A DNA stretch of 64,000 nucleotides. Source: an uncultured Erythrobacter sp. (GTDB lineage: Bacteria; Pseudomonadota; Alphaproteobacteria; Sphingomonadales; Sphingomonadaceae). A program made the position numbers and the translations under genes. The notes under the pieces are model-generated. The model was not told the origin of the DNA. It worked only from the letters and a program-made list of their open reading frames with translations, and did not search any database. The DNA lies in contig CANMTU010000001.1 in the NCBI GenBank assembly GCA_947501005.1, positions 2,132,501-2,196,500 of the forward strand, read 5' to 3'. This document shows positions 43,153-52,071 of this stretch, piece after piece. Each line of letters begins with the position of its first letter. Position 1 is the first letter of the stretch.

Positions 43153-46122
43153 TCAGAACCGCGCGGTCGCGCCGACGAAGAACCGCCGGCCGATCACGTC
43201 GTAGGTCGAGGTCGGCGTCACCGATCGGCCGCCGAATTCGGGCGGCTGCTCGTCGAACAGATTGTTGACGCCCATGCGGAATTCGAACGCATCGGTCACG
43301 ACGAGCCGCCCGATGAGATCGAAATAGCTCACCGCCGGGACGCCTTCGGCCTCGGTTCCGGGGTCCGTGACGATGGCCGAATTGTCCTGCTCCCCGATAT
43401 AGCGCCACCTCACCGAGACCGACCCGGTGTCGCCCGCCAGGCCCAGCGTCGTCACGTGTTTCCACGCCGGGTGGGTGGAGGAGAACCCGTCGATCTGGGC
43501 ATTGCCCACCGTTCCCGCGTAATCGAACACCGGATCGCTGGCGGTCGACTGGATCTTGTAGTCGATCACATGGGTCACCGCGCTGTTGAGGAAGAGCCGC
43601 CCGACGCCGCCAAGTGCGAGAGCGGCATCGATCTGGAAATCCACGCCCGAGGTCTGGTAGCTCGCCAGATTGAACAGCGGCTCCGCGATTTCCGCGATGA
43701 GACCGGACGCATCGCGCGAGATCAGCTGGCAATTGACGTTGGCGGGATCGTAATCCGGGTTCTGCCCGGTGAAGTTGAAACACTGATTGAGCGCGAGCGG
43801 ACTGGTCAGGTAACCGATCGCATCGTCCACGCTGATGTTGTAATAATCGACCGACGCGGAAAAGTCGGCGAAGACATCATCCAGGAAGACCGGCTGGATG
43901 ACCGCCCCGATGGTGTAGCTATCGGCCGTTTCCTCCTGCAGGTCGGGATTGCCGATCCGGAAGGCCGCGTTGGCGCTGCCCGAATAAGTGTAGCCATCCA
44001 CCAGCGCGACCGGGACGCCCTGCGCGATGCACAGCGCCCGGACCTGCGCCGGATCGACGCCCGCAATCTCGCCCTGGCGCGCGGAACCGCTCACGTCACA
44101 CGGATCGCCGCCGCCCGCCGCGGCCCGCCGGATGATGCCGATGGCGCCTTCACGGGGCGAGAACAGATTGCCCAGGCTCGGCGCCCGGATCGCTCGCGAA
44201 TAGCCGCCGCGAAGCGTGAACCCCCGGAACGGCGTGTAGTTCGCGCCTGCCTTGTAGGTGCTGACGCCGCCGATCGTATCGTAGTCGGAATAGCGGTAGG
44301 CGAGATTGACCTCCAACCCGGCAATTACGGGCACGAGCAGTTCGCCGTAGATCTCCGCCACCGAAACGTCGCCGCCGGACGAGAACGCCCCCGACGTGCC
44401 CAGCGCCTCGGGCGCGGTCGTCACGCCCGGCGTCGCGGTGGGCGTCGGGCTGCGGCGCGGGTCGATGGTCGCCTCGTAATCGTTGCGGCGATATTCCGCG
44501 CCCACCGCGAAGCCCAGCGGACCGGCCGGCAAGGTGAGCAAGGTGCCGGTCAAATTGCCCTGCACCACCGTCTGTTCGAAGACCGAGCGATCCACCGTAT
44601 CGAAGGTGAGGAAATCGGAGCAGGCCTGCGACGTCGGCGCGAAGCCGAACGGGTCGTACCCGCCCGCGCACAGGCTGGCCCCGCCATCGGGCGCGCGGAT
44701 AACCTGATTGAAGCGCGACCGGCTGACCTGGTTGAACGTGGTCGAATCCCGCGTGGTCCGCCCCTGGGTCGCGTAGAGATCGAAATTCAGCGCCGAACCG
44801 ATCTCCCCCTCGATCCCGACGAGCGCCTGATAGACGTCGTATTGTTCCTCAACTTCGAGCCGGCCGATCCGCGTTCCGGTAAAATAGTAGGAGAACGGCG
44901 CAGTGGGGGCGGGCCTTGCATTGAGCAGGGTGCGCAGATCGGGCGTGATGAAGGGGTTGGTGGCCGGGACCAGGATCGGCTCGACCACGGATTGCAGGAC
45001 GCCGGACCCCGATTGCTGCCGCGCGGTGTAAGTCGCGTAATTGATCTGGGCGTAAGCCGTCAGCGTGTCGGAGATGTCGTATTCGCCGCGCCCGAAGGCG
45101 GTGTAGCGTTCGATCGGCAGCTGCACCGTGGAATCGAACAGCGATCGTTGCCGCAGCACCCCGTCCGACACGATATAGCCGGTGGTGGCGGTATCGCGCA
45201 GGTTGAGCGCGCCGTCACGCCCGATCACCGTCCCGTCGGAATTGAGGGCGTAGCTGCTGGCGAGCCCGGGAACCTGCGTTCCGTAGGTGTCGCGGAACAG
45301 GCTCCGGAAGGCGGCCACGTTCGCCGGAGAACCGAAACCGAAGGGGTTCCGTCCCGACTGGATGATCAGGCCGCTGGTGGGCGAGGATGTGCCGTCCTGA
45401 TTGTCGAAAAAGGGCCGGGCGTCCTGCGAGGCGGTGTCGCGTTCCAGATACGACCCGGACACGAACACCCGCGCCCGGTCGTCGGCGAAGCTGCCGCCAT
45501 AGGTGGCCGCGGCGCTGTATGTCGCCGCGTCGCCCAGTTCCGACAGGCCGGCATCGGCCTCCAGCTCCAGGCCCCGGAAGCGGTTGTTGAACTTGAAGTT
45601 CACCACCCCCGCGATGGCGTCCGAGCCATACACCGCCGAGGCGCCGCCGGTGATCACCTCGACCGAGGAGACCAGCGCCGAGGGCACCGTGTTGAGGTCG
45701 ATCGCGCCCGAAGTGTCGGACGGTTGCAGGCGGCGGCCATCGAACAGGATCAGCGTGCGTTCGGAACCAAGGCCACGCAGGTTCGCATTGGCCCGGCCGC
45801 CCGAACCGCCGGCGATGGCGCTGGTCTGCGAGCCTTGCGTGGCCTGGAATTGCGGCAGCGCGTTGAGCGATTGTTCGAGCGTGGCCGGGCCCGCGTTCTG
45901 GATGAACTCGTCGTCGACCGTCGTGATCGGGCTTTCGGCGGTGTAGTCGCGCCGCACGATGCGCGACCCGGTGACGACGATCGGCTCGCCCTGCGCCGTG
46001 GGTTCCTCGTCCAGCCCGATCTCGTCCGCCGGCTGGGCTGGCGATACGTCCTGGGCTTGAATGGGATGCGCCAGCATCGCCAGACTGGTTCCACACAAGG
46101 CTATCTTGCGGATAGAGCGCAT
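43153..46122 (-). CDS. TonB-dependent receptor
   Basis: 989 residues. Signal peptide ending MLAHPIQAQD; a TonB-box-like EPIVVTGSRI; plug with QSLNALPQFQ, ANANLRGLGSERTLILFDGR and GGASAVYGSDAIAGVVNF; barrel ending in GRRFFVGATARF. Typical of the sphingomonad family with the Leu-Arg-Gly-Leu-Gly plug. ATG preceded by GGGAGA. It probably imports the substrate processed by the two esterases upstream; the substrate is not identifiable. Confidence 0.93.
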   Translation of the reverse strand: MRSIRKIALCGTSLAMLAHPIQAQDVSPAQPADEIGLDEEPTAQGEPIVVTGSRIVRRDYTAESPITTVDDEFIQNAGPATLEQSLNALPQFQATQGSQTSAIAGGSGGRANANLRGLGSERTLILFDGRRLQPSDTSGAIDLNTVPSALVSSVEVITGGASAVYGSDAIAGVVNFKFNNRFRGLELEADAGLSELGDAATYSAAATYGGSFADDRARVFVSGSYLERDTASQDARPFFDNQDGTSSPTSGLIIQSGRNPFGFGSPANVAAFRSLFRDTYGTQVPGLASSYALNSDGTVIGRDGALNLRDTATTGYIVSDGVLRQRSLFDSTVQLPIERYTAFGRGEYDISDTLTAYAQINYATYTARQQSGSGVLQSVVEPILVPATNPFITPDLRTLLNARPAPTAPFSYYFTGTRIGRLEVEEQYDVYQALVGIEGEIGSALNFDLYATQGRTTRDSTTFNQVSRSRFNQVIRAPDGGASLCAGGYDPFGFAPTSQACSDFLTFDTVDRSVFEQTVVQGNLTGTLLTLPAGPLGFAVGAEYRRNDYEATIDPRRSPTPTATPGVTTAPEALGTSGAFSSGGDVSVAEIYGELLVPVIAGLEVNLAYRYSDYDTIGGVSTYKAGANYTPFRGFTLRGGYSRAIRAPSLGNLFSPREGAIGIIRRAAAGGGDPCDVSGSARQGEIAGVDPAQVRALCIAQGVPVALVDGYTYSGSANAAFRIGNPDLQEETADSYTIGAVIQPVFLDDVFADFSASVDYYNISVDDAIGYLTSPLALNQCFNFTGQNPDYDPANVNCQLISRDASGLIAEIAEPLFNLASYQTSGVDFQIDAALALGGVGRLFLNSAVTHVIDYKIQSTASDPVFDYAGTVGNAQIDGFSSTHPAWKHVTTLGLAGDTGSVSVRWRYIGEQDNSAIVTDPGTEAEGVPAVSYFDLIGRLVVTDAFEFRMGVNNLFDEQPPEFGGRSVTPTSTYDVIGRRFFVGATARF

Positions 46123-46169
46123 ATCAAATCTCCCGAGATGTTTTGTGCTGAGGCGGCGTGCTGCGCCGG

Positions 46170-46190
46170 CGGGCCGGTCTGCCCGGCCCG
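46170..46190 (-). terminator. hairpin between esterase and receptor genes
   Basis: CGGGCCGG pairs with CCGGCCCG around TCTGC, six bases after the esterase stop on the minus strand. No T-tract. Confidence 0.4.
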
Positions 46191-46195
46191 TGATG

Positions 46196-47830
46196 CTATT
46201 CGGCTTGCGCGGCGGAAGGCCGCGTCGCGCCGATTTCGGCCCAGATCTCGCGGAACCGGGATCGGGGATCGTTCACGACATGGGGATCCTGCGAGAAGAT
46301 CATCGTCGCCCGGCTCGTGCTGTCATAGGCGGGCCAGTCGGGCACGTATTCGTTCTCGGGATTGCCGGTCGCCGCGAAGGCCGCCCAGCTTCCCGCGATC
46401 CGGTCCGCCATCGCGACGCTCTCGGCGCTCGGCCCGTTGAGCGCGCCGCGAACGCTGTGCAGGCTGGGCGCAACGTCGATCCCGTGCACCGCGCCGTAAC
46501 GCCCGCCATAGGCCGGGCTGGGCCAGGTCCACAGATAGGACCAGACCGGCGCCCCGCCCTGCCTTGCCTTCAGTTCGGCCTGGGCGAAGGCGCCCTTGCG
46601 GAACCAGATATCGCTGTCCATCCGCGCGGCGAGGAGGAACGGCGTTTCTTCCGGGCTTTCGTCGCGGTAGAGGTCGACCACCTCCTTCGCCCGCTCGCCC
46701 GCCCTCTCTTGCGCGAATGCAAGCAATTGGGCCTCGGTCATGTCGAAATTGCCCATGCGATAGCTGCGCTCGTCCAAAGCGGTCGAGACGATCAGTGGCA
46801 CGTCCTTGCTCACCTCGGGCGCATCGGGGGCAAAGGGGTGCCGCGGCAGGACCGTGCCATCCACGACCGGCGCGAAGGAACTGGGCGCCTCGCCCTGCGC
46901 CCGCGCGGCGGCTTCCAGCCCGGCCTGGGTTTCGAGCAGGGTCGTCCAGGGAACCGCCTGCAACGCCTTCACGTCACCGGCCCCGATATTCAGCGCCTTC
47001 AGCAGCCGCGCCGCATTCGCGTTGGCGATCTCCTCGGGCATCATGCGCAGGGCCGATCCGCTCATCACGCCAGCCCGGTGGAACAGGCCCTTCCCGCTCG
47101 GCATGGCCATCAGGGTGCTGGTCTTCGCGCCGCCCCCGGACTGGCCGTATACCAGCACGCGGCCCGGATCGCCTCCGAACATCGCCGCATTGTCGCGCAC
47201 CCATTCCAGCGCGGCGACGATGTCCTGCATGCCGGCCGTGCCCGAGGATGCGAAACGCTCGCCCCCGAACTCTGCCAGGTGGAGGAAGCCCAGCGCGCCG
47301 AGCCGGTGGGTGACGGAAATCACCACGCTGTCGGAAAAACGGGCCATCGCCTCGCCATCCATGCCGATCGCATTGCCCGACCCACCATAGAACCCGCCGC
47401 CATGCAGAACGACGATGACCGGTTTCTTCGCCGTGTTCGCAAGCGCCGGCGACCACAGGTTCAGCGCGAGATTGTCTTCCCCCGGGCCGGACGGTTGATT
47501 GTCGAACATGATGAGGTCGGCATAATCGTGCCGCCGGTCGCCCGGAACCTGCGGGGCCGTGTCCGAATACTGCAGCGCGTCGCGCACGCCGGACCATTTC
47601 TCCACCGGCTGGGGCGGCATGAAGCGGTTCGCGCCCGACGTCGGCGCGCCGTACCGGATGCCGACGAACTTGGCGATGCCGCCGGCCATCATGCCGCGCA
47701 GGCGGCCATTGGCCGTCTCGACGACCGGAAAGATGCCGGCGCCCAGCAGCGGCCCGGCCGAGGCCAGCAGGCCGCCGGTCATCGCCGCGCCAAGAAATCC
47801 CCGCCGGGAAGGCGAAAAGAACGCTGCCAT
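46196..47830 (-). CDS. type-B carboxylesterase with Tat signal
   Basis: 544 residues. The twin-arginine signal SRRGFLGAAMTGGLLASAG predicts export. Active-site Ser in VYGQSGGGAKTSTL, oxyanion region VVLHGGGFYGGSGNA, and a Glu/His pair farther on (the His in YGAVHGIDVA). It hydrolyses esters of unknown type. ATG 47830 chosen from the signal peptide. Divergent from a second, only moderately similar esterase; the 166 bases between them must hold both promoters. Confidence 0.92.
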   Translation of the reverse strand: MAAFFSPSRRGFLGAAMTGGLLASAGPLLGAGIFPVVETANGRLRGMMAGGIAKFVGIRYGAPTSGANRFMPPQPVEKWSGVRDALQYSDTAPQVPGDRRHDYADLIMFDNQPSGPGEDNLALNLWSPALANTAKKPVIVVLHGGGFYGGSGNAIGMDGEAMARFSDSVVISVTHRLGALGFLHLAEFGGERFASSGTAGMQDIVAALEWVRDNAAMFGGDPGRVLVYGQSGGGAKTSTLMAMPSGKGLFHRAGVMSGSALRMMPEEIANANAARLLKALNIGAGDVKALQAVPWTTLLETQAGLEAAARAQGEAPSSFAPVVDGTVLPRHPFAPDAPEVSKDVPLIVSTALDERSYRMGNFDMTEAQLLAFAQERAGERAKEVVDLYRDESPEETPFLLAARMDSDIWFRKGAFAQAELKARQGGAPVWSYLWTWPSPAYGGRYGAVHGIDVAPSLHSVRGALNGPSAESVAMADRIAGSWAAFAATGNPENEYVPDWPAYDSTSRATMIFSQDPHVVNDPRSRFREIWAEIGATRPSAAQAE

Positions 47831-47996
47831 CTCGATACTCTCCCAAATTTCGGTAAGGCTTTCGCCAGATCCGCGTTCGGCGTACCCGATCTTCATTTTT
47901 AAAACAAGCGTGACTGTCGGTAATTTCCGGTTTAGACATTCCTCTCGATGGACGAGGCGCAAACGCCCGTCGCGAACGGGAAAGGGAATACGAGAA

Positions 47997-49643
47997 ATGG
48001 CGATCGAAGCGCGCAAGGCGGCAAAACGCGGCTATCTGGTTACTGCGGCCCTAGGGCTGGCCCTCGCCGGCTGCGCGACGACAGGTGGCAGCACACCCGA
48101 TGTTGGAACGATCACTCCGGCCCCGATCCTCGAGACCAATTTCGGCCCGGTCCGCGGCACGACCAGCGAAGGCGGCGACGTGCGGATCTTCCGCGGCATC
48201 CGCTACGCCGCGTCGACCGAAGGCAAGCGCTTTCAGGAAGCGGCCGACCCCGCTTCGTGGAGCAGCCCGCGCGACGCCACCCAGTTCGGGGCCGATTGCC
48301 CGCAGCGCCCCAGCGGCGACGTGCCCGTCTTCGCCTCGTGGGCCAACGACCAGCCGCAAAGCGAGGACTGCCTGTTCCTCAACGTCTGGACGCGCGGCAC
48401 GAATGACGGGAAGAAGCGCCCGATCATGGTCTGGCTGCATGGCGGCGGCTATGTGACCGGCTCGGGATCCAGCCACGGTTACGACGGAACCCGCCTGGCG
48501 CAGCGGGGCGACGTCGTCGTGGTGACCGTCAACCATCGGCTGAACGGGTTCGGCTACCTCTATCTCGGCGGTGTTTCGGACGATCCGAAATACGCCCATG
48601 CCGGCAATCTCGGCAGCCTCGATGCGGTCAAGGCCCTCGAATGGGTGCGCGCCAATGCAGCGGCAATCGGCGGCGATCCGGACAATGTGACCATCTTCGG
48701 CGAGTCGGGCGGCGCGGCCAAGGTCTCGACCCTGATGGCGATGGAGCAGGCCGACGGCCTGTTCGATCGGGCCATCGCCCAGTCGGGCTCGATGTCGCTT
48801 GCCGGGTTCGAACCGCGCCTCGCCAATGCGCTGACGAAGGACATCTTCACCACCGCCGGGCTGGAACCGGGCGACGTCGCGGGCCTCGCCGCGCTGCCGA
48901 TGAAGGACTATGTCGACGTGCTGATGCGCTCGCGCACGCGCGCGGCGTTCTTCCGCCCGGTGGTGGACGGCAGTTCGCTGACGCGCCAGCCCTTCTCGCC
49001 CGATGCGACGCCGCTGTCGGCCGATATCCCGCTGCTCGTCGGCACCAATCGCACCGAAATGCGGCTGCAGGGCGGGCTGGCCGACCCGGCGAACTTTTCG
49101 CTCACATGGGAGCAACTGCCCGAGAAGCTGAAGGGTGTTGTCGGGGATGCGGATGTCGACCAGATCATTGCCGGGATGCGGGCCGCATATCCGCAGGCCG
49201 ATGCCAGCGAGATCTACTTCCAGACCGCCACCTTCCAGAATTATCGCGGGACCGCGCTGCGCCAGGCCGAACGCAAGAGCGCGCAGAACGAGGCACCGGT
49301 CTACATGTACCGGCTCGACTGGGAGACGCCGGTCGAAGGGGGCAGGTTAAAGTCGCCGCACGCGCTCGACATCGCGTTCGTGTTCGACAATGTCGCGCGC
49401 TCGACTTCCTACACCGCTTCGGGGCCGGAACAGCAGCGGCTGGCCGACCTGATGTCCGACGCCTGGATTGCCTTCGCAAAGACCGGCAACCCCAACACCG
49501 CCAGCCTGCCGCAATGGCCGCGCTATACGCAGGCGAACCGGGCGACGATGATTTTCGACACCGACCCCGAAGTGGTCGTCGACCCCGACAAGGCGGAACG
49601 CGAACTGCTGCAACGGCTGCTGTCCGAAGGGCGTTCGCAATAA
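47997..49643 (+). CDS. type-B carboxylesterase, lipoprotein
   Basis: 548 residues. The signal ends LALAGCATTGG with a lipobox Cys. Family motifs: RIFRGIRYA, EDCLFLNVWTRG, PIMVWLHGGGYVTGSGSSHG, the nucleophile FGESGGAAKVSTL and the His region KSPHALDIAFVFDN. Probably anchored to the membrane facing the periplasm, next to the Tat-exported paralogue, the two sharing the fold but not close sequence. ATG 47997 follows AAAGGGAA at a somewhat long distance. Confidence 0.93.
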   Translation: MAIEARKAAKRGYLVTAALGLALAGCATTGGSTPDVGTITPAPILETNFGPVRGTTSEGGDVRIFRGIRYAASTEGKRFQEAADPASWSSPRDATQFGADCPQRPSGDVPVFASWANDQPQSEDCLFLNVWTRGTNDGKKRPIMVWLHGGGYVTGSGSSHGYDGTRLAQRGDVVVVTVNHRLNGFGYLYLGGVSDDPKYAHAGNLGSLDAVKALEWVRANAAAIGGDPDNVTIFGESGGAAKVSTLMAMEQADGLFDRAIAQSGSMSLAGFEPRLANALTKDIFTTAGLEPGDVAGLAALPMKDYVDVLMRSRTRAAFFRPVVDGSSLTRQPFSPDATPLSADIPLLVGTNRTEMRLQGGLADPANFSLTWEQLPEKLKGVVGDADVDQIIAGMRAAYPQADASEIYFQTATFQNYRGTALRQAERKSAQNEAPVYMYRLDWETPVEGGRLKSPHALDIAFVFDNVARSTSYTASGPEQQRLADLMSDAWIAFAKTGNPNTASLPQWPRYTQANRATMIFDTDPEVVVDPDKAERELLQRLLSEGRSQ

Positions 49644-49697
49644 CGGGCTGGGCCGGGCGTATGGGGGCGAGTCGAAATCCCGAACCCGGCGCACGAT

Positions 49698-49721
49698 CCG
49701 CCCGCTGAATAACGCGGGCGG
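49698..49721. terminator. hairpin between esterase and RTX-like genes
   Basis: CCGCCCGC and GCGGGCGG form a perfect 8-base stem around TGAATAAC, between the convergent esterase and RTX-like genes. It lacks a T-tract. Confidence 0.45.
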
Positions 49722-49810
49722 TCGTGGCTGTCCGGGTTGGACGAGCGACTACCATCGAGCCTGACAATACGCGCAGCCCGAGACCTTCGCCTCGCGGCTG
49801 CGGCAGGAAA

Positions 49811-51640
49811 TCAGCCGAACGTCACGACGCCCGCAAGCGTCAGGTCGTCCAGATTTTCGTATTGGGCATCGAGCAAGACGATGCCGCCGCCTTCCTCGTT
49901 CCAGGTGAGAACGGTATCCAGCGTGCCATTGCCGTCGAAATCCTCCACGCTCAGCGCGAACAGGTCGGAGAACTCCGTCTGGGTGACACCGTTCAGCTGG
50001 AGCATGTCGTCACCGGAGAAACCTTCGATGTTGTCGAAACCTTCGCCCGCAACCACCGCCCCGGTCGAGAATGTGTAGGTATTGTCGAAGGAGAAGGTTT
50101 CTCCCATCGATCCACGCTTGCCCCTCAGGGTGACGGAAGACAGTCGATCGTCGAGATCGCCGCCATATCCCTGCAGGTCGGACCGCCAGGCGGAAAGCTG
50201 CTCGACATAGTTCTCCCATGCACGGGCGTTGGCGTTTTTGCTGGGTGTCTGGCCATTGCGGAAAGTGACCGTCTGCAATTCGCCCGGGCTCACCGCGAAA
50301 GCGAAAACGAACGTATCCGATCCCGAACCGCCGATCAGCCGGTCATCCCCCGCCCCGCCGTTCAGGATATTGCCGTCCCCGCCCTCGACCCGGATGATGT
50401 CTTCCCCACCGCCGCCGAACAGAAGGCTGGAGCCTGCGACAGTCGTTTCGGGATTGTCGGATACGCTTTCAATGATCGCGGAAATGGTATCGTCGCCCTC
50501 GCCGCCGTGTAGTTCGTTGGTAACGCTCGGGCTCGCAACCACGTCGTCGTACCCGTACTGGTACAGCGCAACGGAGACGCGGACGTCGAGAATGTCGTTC
50601 CCTGCCCCGCCGTCGAGCCGGTTGACTATGGTGGCGGCGTCGGGGGTTCCGGAGATAGAACCAAGTTCGATTTCGATGGTGCAGGAAAGACGGTCGTCCC
50701 CCTGGCCGCCCGTCAATTGTGCCTCGATACGGGCCGTTGCCGCTTCGGCGACGATGGAAGATGTCAGGATATCGACACCGTTACCGCCCGACAATTGATG
50801 CGATGCGACAGTAACGCCATCAAGACCGATGTCCGACAATGCGATCGATCTTGCGGTGAGTTCGTCGTCTCCATTCCCACCGTCGAGAACGCTCTCTACC
50901 TCTGTATAGGTATTCTCCCCGTCGGTCTCGTTAAACGCCTGGAGAAGATCGTTTCCTTCGCCGCCCTCCAGTACATTTCGACCATAAGCATCGCTCGAGT
51001 TCGAGTCGGCGAAGACGTACCCACGAATAATGTCGTCACCGGCACCGCCAGTGAGTTCGTTCGTTACGATATCGCCGAAATTGCTCGAGCCGCTGGCCGA
51101 TGCCGTTATTTGATCGTTCCCGTCGCCCCCGTCGATCCGGTTGAACGCGATCGACTGCGTTCCGTAGAAATTTGTCGACGCATAAGCGAATATGCGGTCG
51201 TCTCCACTCCCTCCCGATGCCTCGTTGCGGGCCGCACCGGAATCGACGTTGAGGATAGCTGAAAGTTGGATCGTATCGTTTCCGGCTCCGCCGGATGCCG
51301 AGTTCGAGATCGATTTGCCTTGGAAGAAGTCGTACGTGCCCAGGACAGCGCGGCCCGTGATCTGGTCGTCACCATCGCCGCCGTCTTGCAAGAGTTCGAT
51401 CCGGGAACCGCCCGCCTGGACGATCGCGGAAAGAATATCGTTCCCGTCATTGCCGTATTGCGCGGCGACGGTTTCGTCCGCTTCCGAAAAGAGGTCGGTT
51501 ACGATAATATCGTCGCCCGCGTCGCCGATCAGGGTCGTGCGATTGAACGCGCTGCTCAACCGGTCGTCGCCCGCGAGACCCCGCAGGATTTCGCCGTCGT
51601 AGGACGTTTCCAGGTCATCGTCAAAATTAGTCGCAGCCAT
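49811..51640 (-). CDS. RTX-like calcium-binding repeat protein
   Basis: 609 residues, acidic. More than ten Gly/Asp nonapeptide-like repeats (GGAGNDTIQL, GGSGDDRIFA, GGDGNDQITA, GGAGDDIIRG, GGEGNDLLQA, GGQGDDRLSC, GGEGDDTISA, GGSGSDTFVF) are spaced about 35-45 residues apart instead of back to back. There is no N-terminal signal peptide, so a C-terminal type I secretion signal is expected; no ABC exporter is adjacent. GGAGGAAG precedes the ATG. Likely a secreted Ca2+-binding surface protein; no enzymatic domain is seen. Confidence 0.88.
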   Translation of the reverse strand: MAATNFDDDLETSYDGEILRGLAGDDRLSSAFNRTTLIGDAGDDIIVTDLFSEADETVAAQYGNDGNDILSAIVQAGGSRIELLQDGGDGDDQITGRAVLGTYDFFQGKSISNSASGGAGNDTIQLSAILNVDSGAARNEASGGSGDDRIFAYASTNFYGTQSIAFNRIDGGDGNDQITASASGSSNFGDIVTNELTGGAGDDIIRGYVFADSNSSDAYGRNVLEGGEGNDLLQAFNETDGENTYTEVESVLDGGNGDDELTARSIALSDIGLDGVTVASHQLSGGNGVDILTSSIVAEAATARIEAQLTGGQGDDRLSCTIEIELGSISGTPDAATIVNRLDGGAGNDILDVRVSVALYQYGYDDVVASPSVTNELHGGEGDDTISAIIESVSDNPETTVAGSSLLFGGGGEDIIRVEGGDGNILNGGAGDDRLIGGSGSDTFVFAFAVSPGELQTVTFRNGQTPSKNANARAWENYVEQLSAWRSDLQGYGGDLDDRLSSVTLRGKRGSMGETFSFDNTYTFSTGAVVAGEGFDNIEGFSGDDMLQLNGVTQTEFSDLFALSVEDFDGNGTLDTVLTWNEEGGGIVLLDAQYENLDDLTLAGVVTFG

Positions 51641-52071
51641 TACTTCCTCCTGCGAAAGTATTACGCCAAGTTACCGAAAGACAAGACTCACTTAATCCTA
51701 TCTTTACGATCATGGAAGCCGAAATCGATTAATTTAAGTTACACAATGTCTTGGCACGTCAACTACAGGCCGTAATGCGCTTCTTGTCCCATTTGAAAGG
51801 CGACGACATTGGCAGTCAACCGAGAATGGCGGGTTGCAATAGATGCGAAGCCCTTCGAACGGTGTCGGCTTTCCTTACGGCGACGCTTCAACATGAATAC
51901 TACCTAGATTGTCGTTCGGCAGTTTCGGCAAAAGGCGACCAGGGGAACGCAGGATTGCCCGACCAACGCTCGCTTTTGCTCTCCGTACTGCTGTGTTTTC
52001 CGGGTTACGGTTATCACATCGTTTACCAGGCAGGATTATAGCTGAACCCATCAGGTACGGGGTCTCATTTC
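51641..52071. other. 431-base AT-rich intergenic region
   Basis: Lies between the divergent RTX-like and adhesin genes and must contain both promoters. It is AT-richer than its surroundings. Short open frames inside it lack ribosome binding sites and recognisable sequence, and I see no RNA gene. Confidence 0.5.

Noticed and set aside
42517..46440. 1307-codon open frame on the plus strand opposite the TonB receptor
   Set aside because: Composition is Arg/Gly/Asp-rich shadow sequence without any motif; the minus strand encodes a complete receptor with signal peptide, plug and barrel.
51751..52041. 96-codon frame between the RTX-like and adhesin genes
   Set aside because: No ribosome binding site, no recognisable sequence and a position within a shared promoter region.
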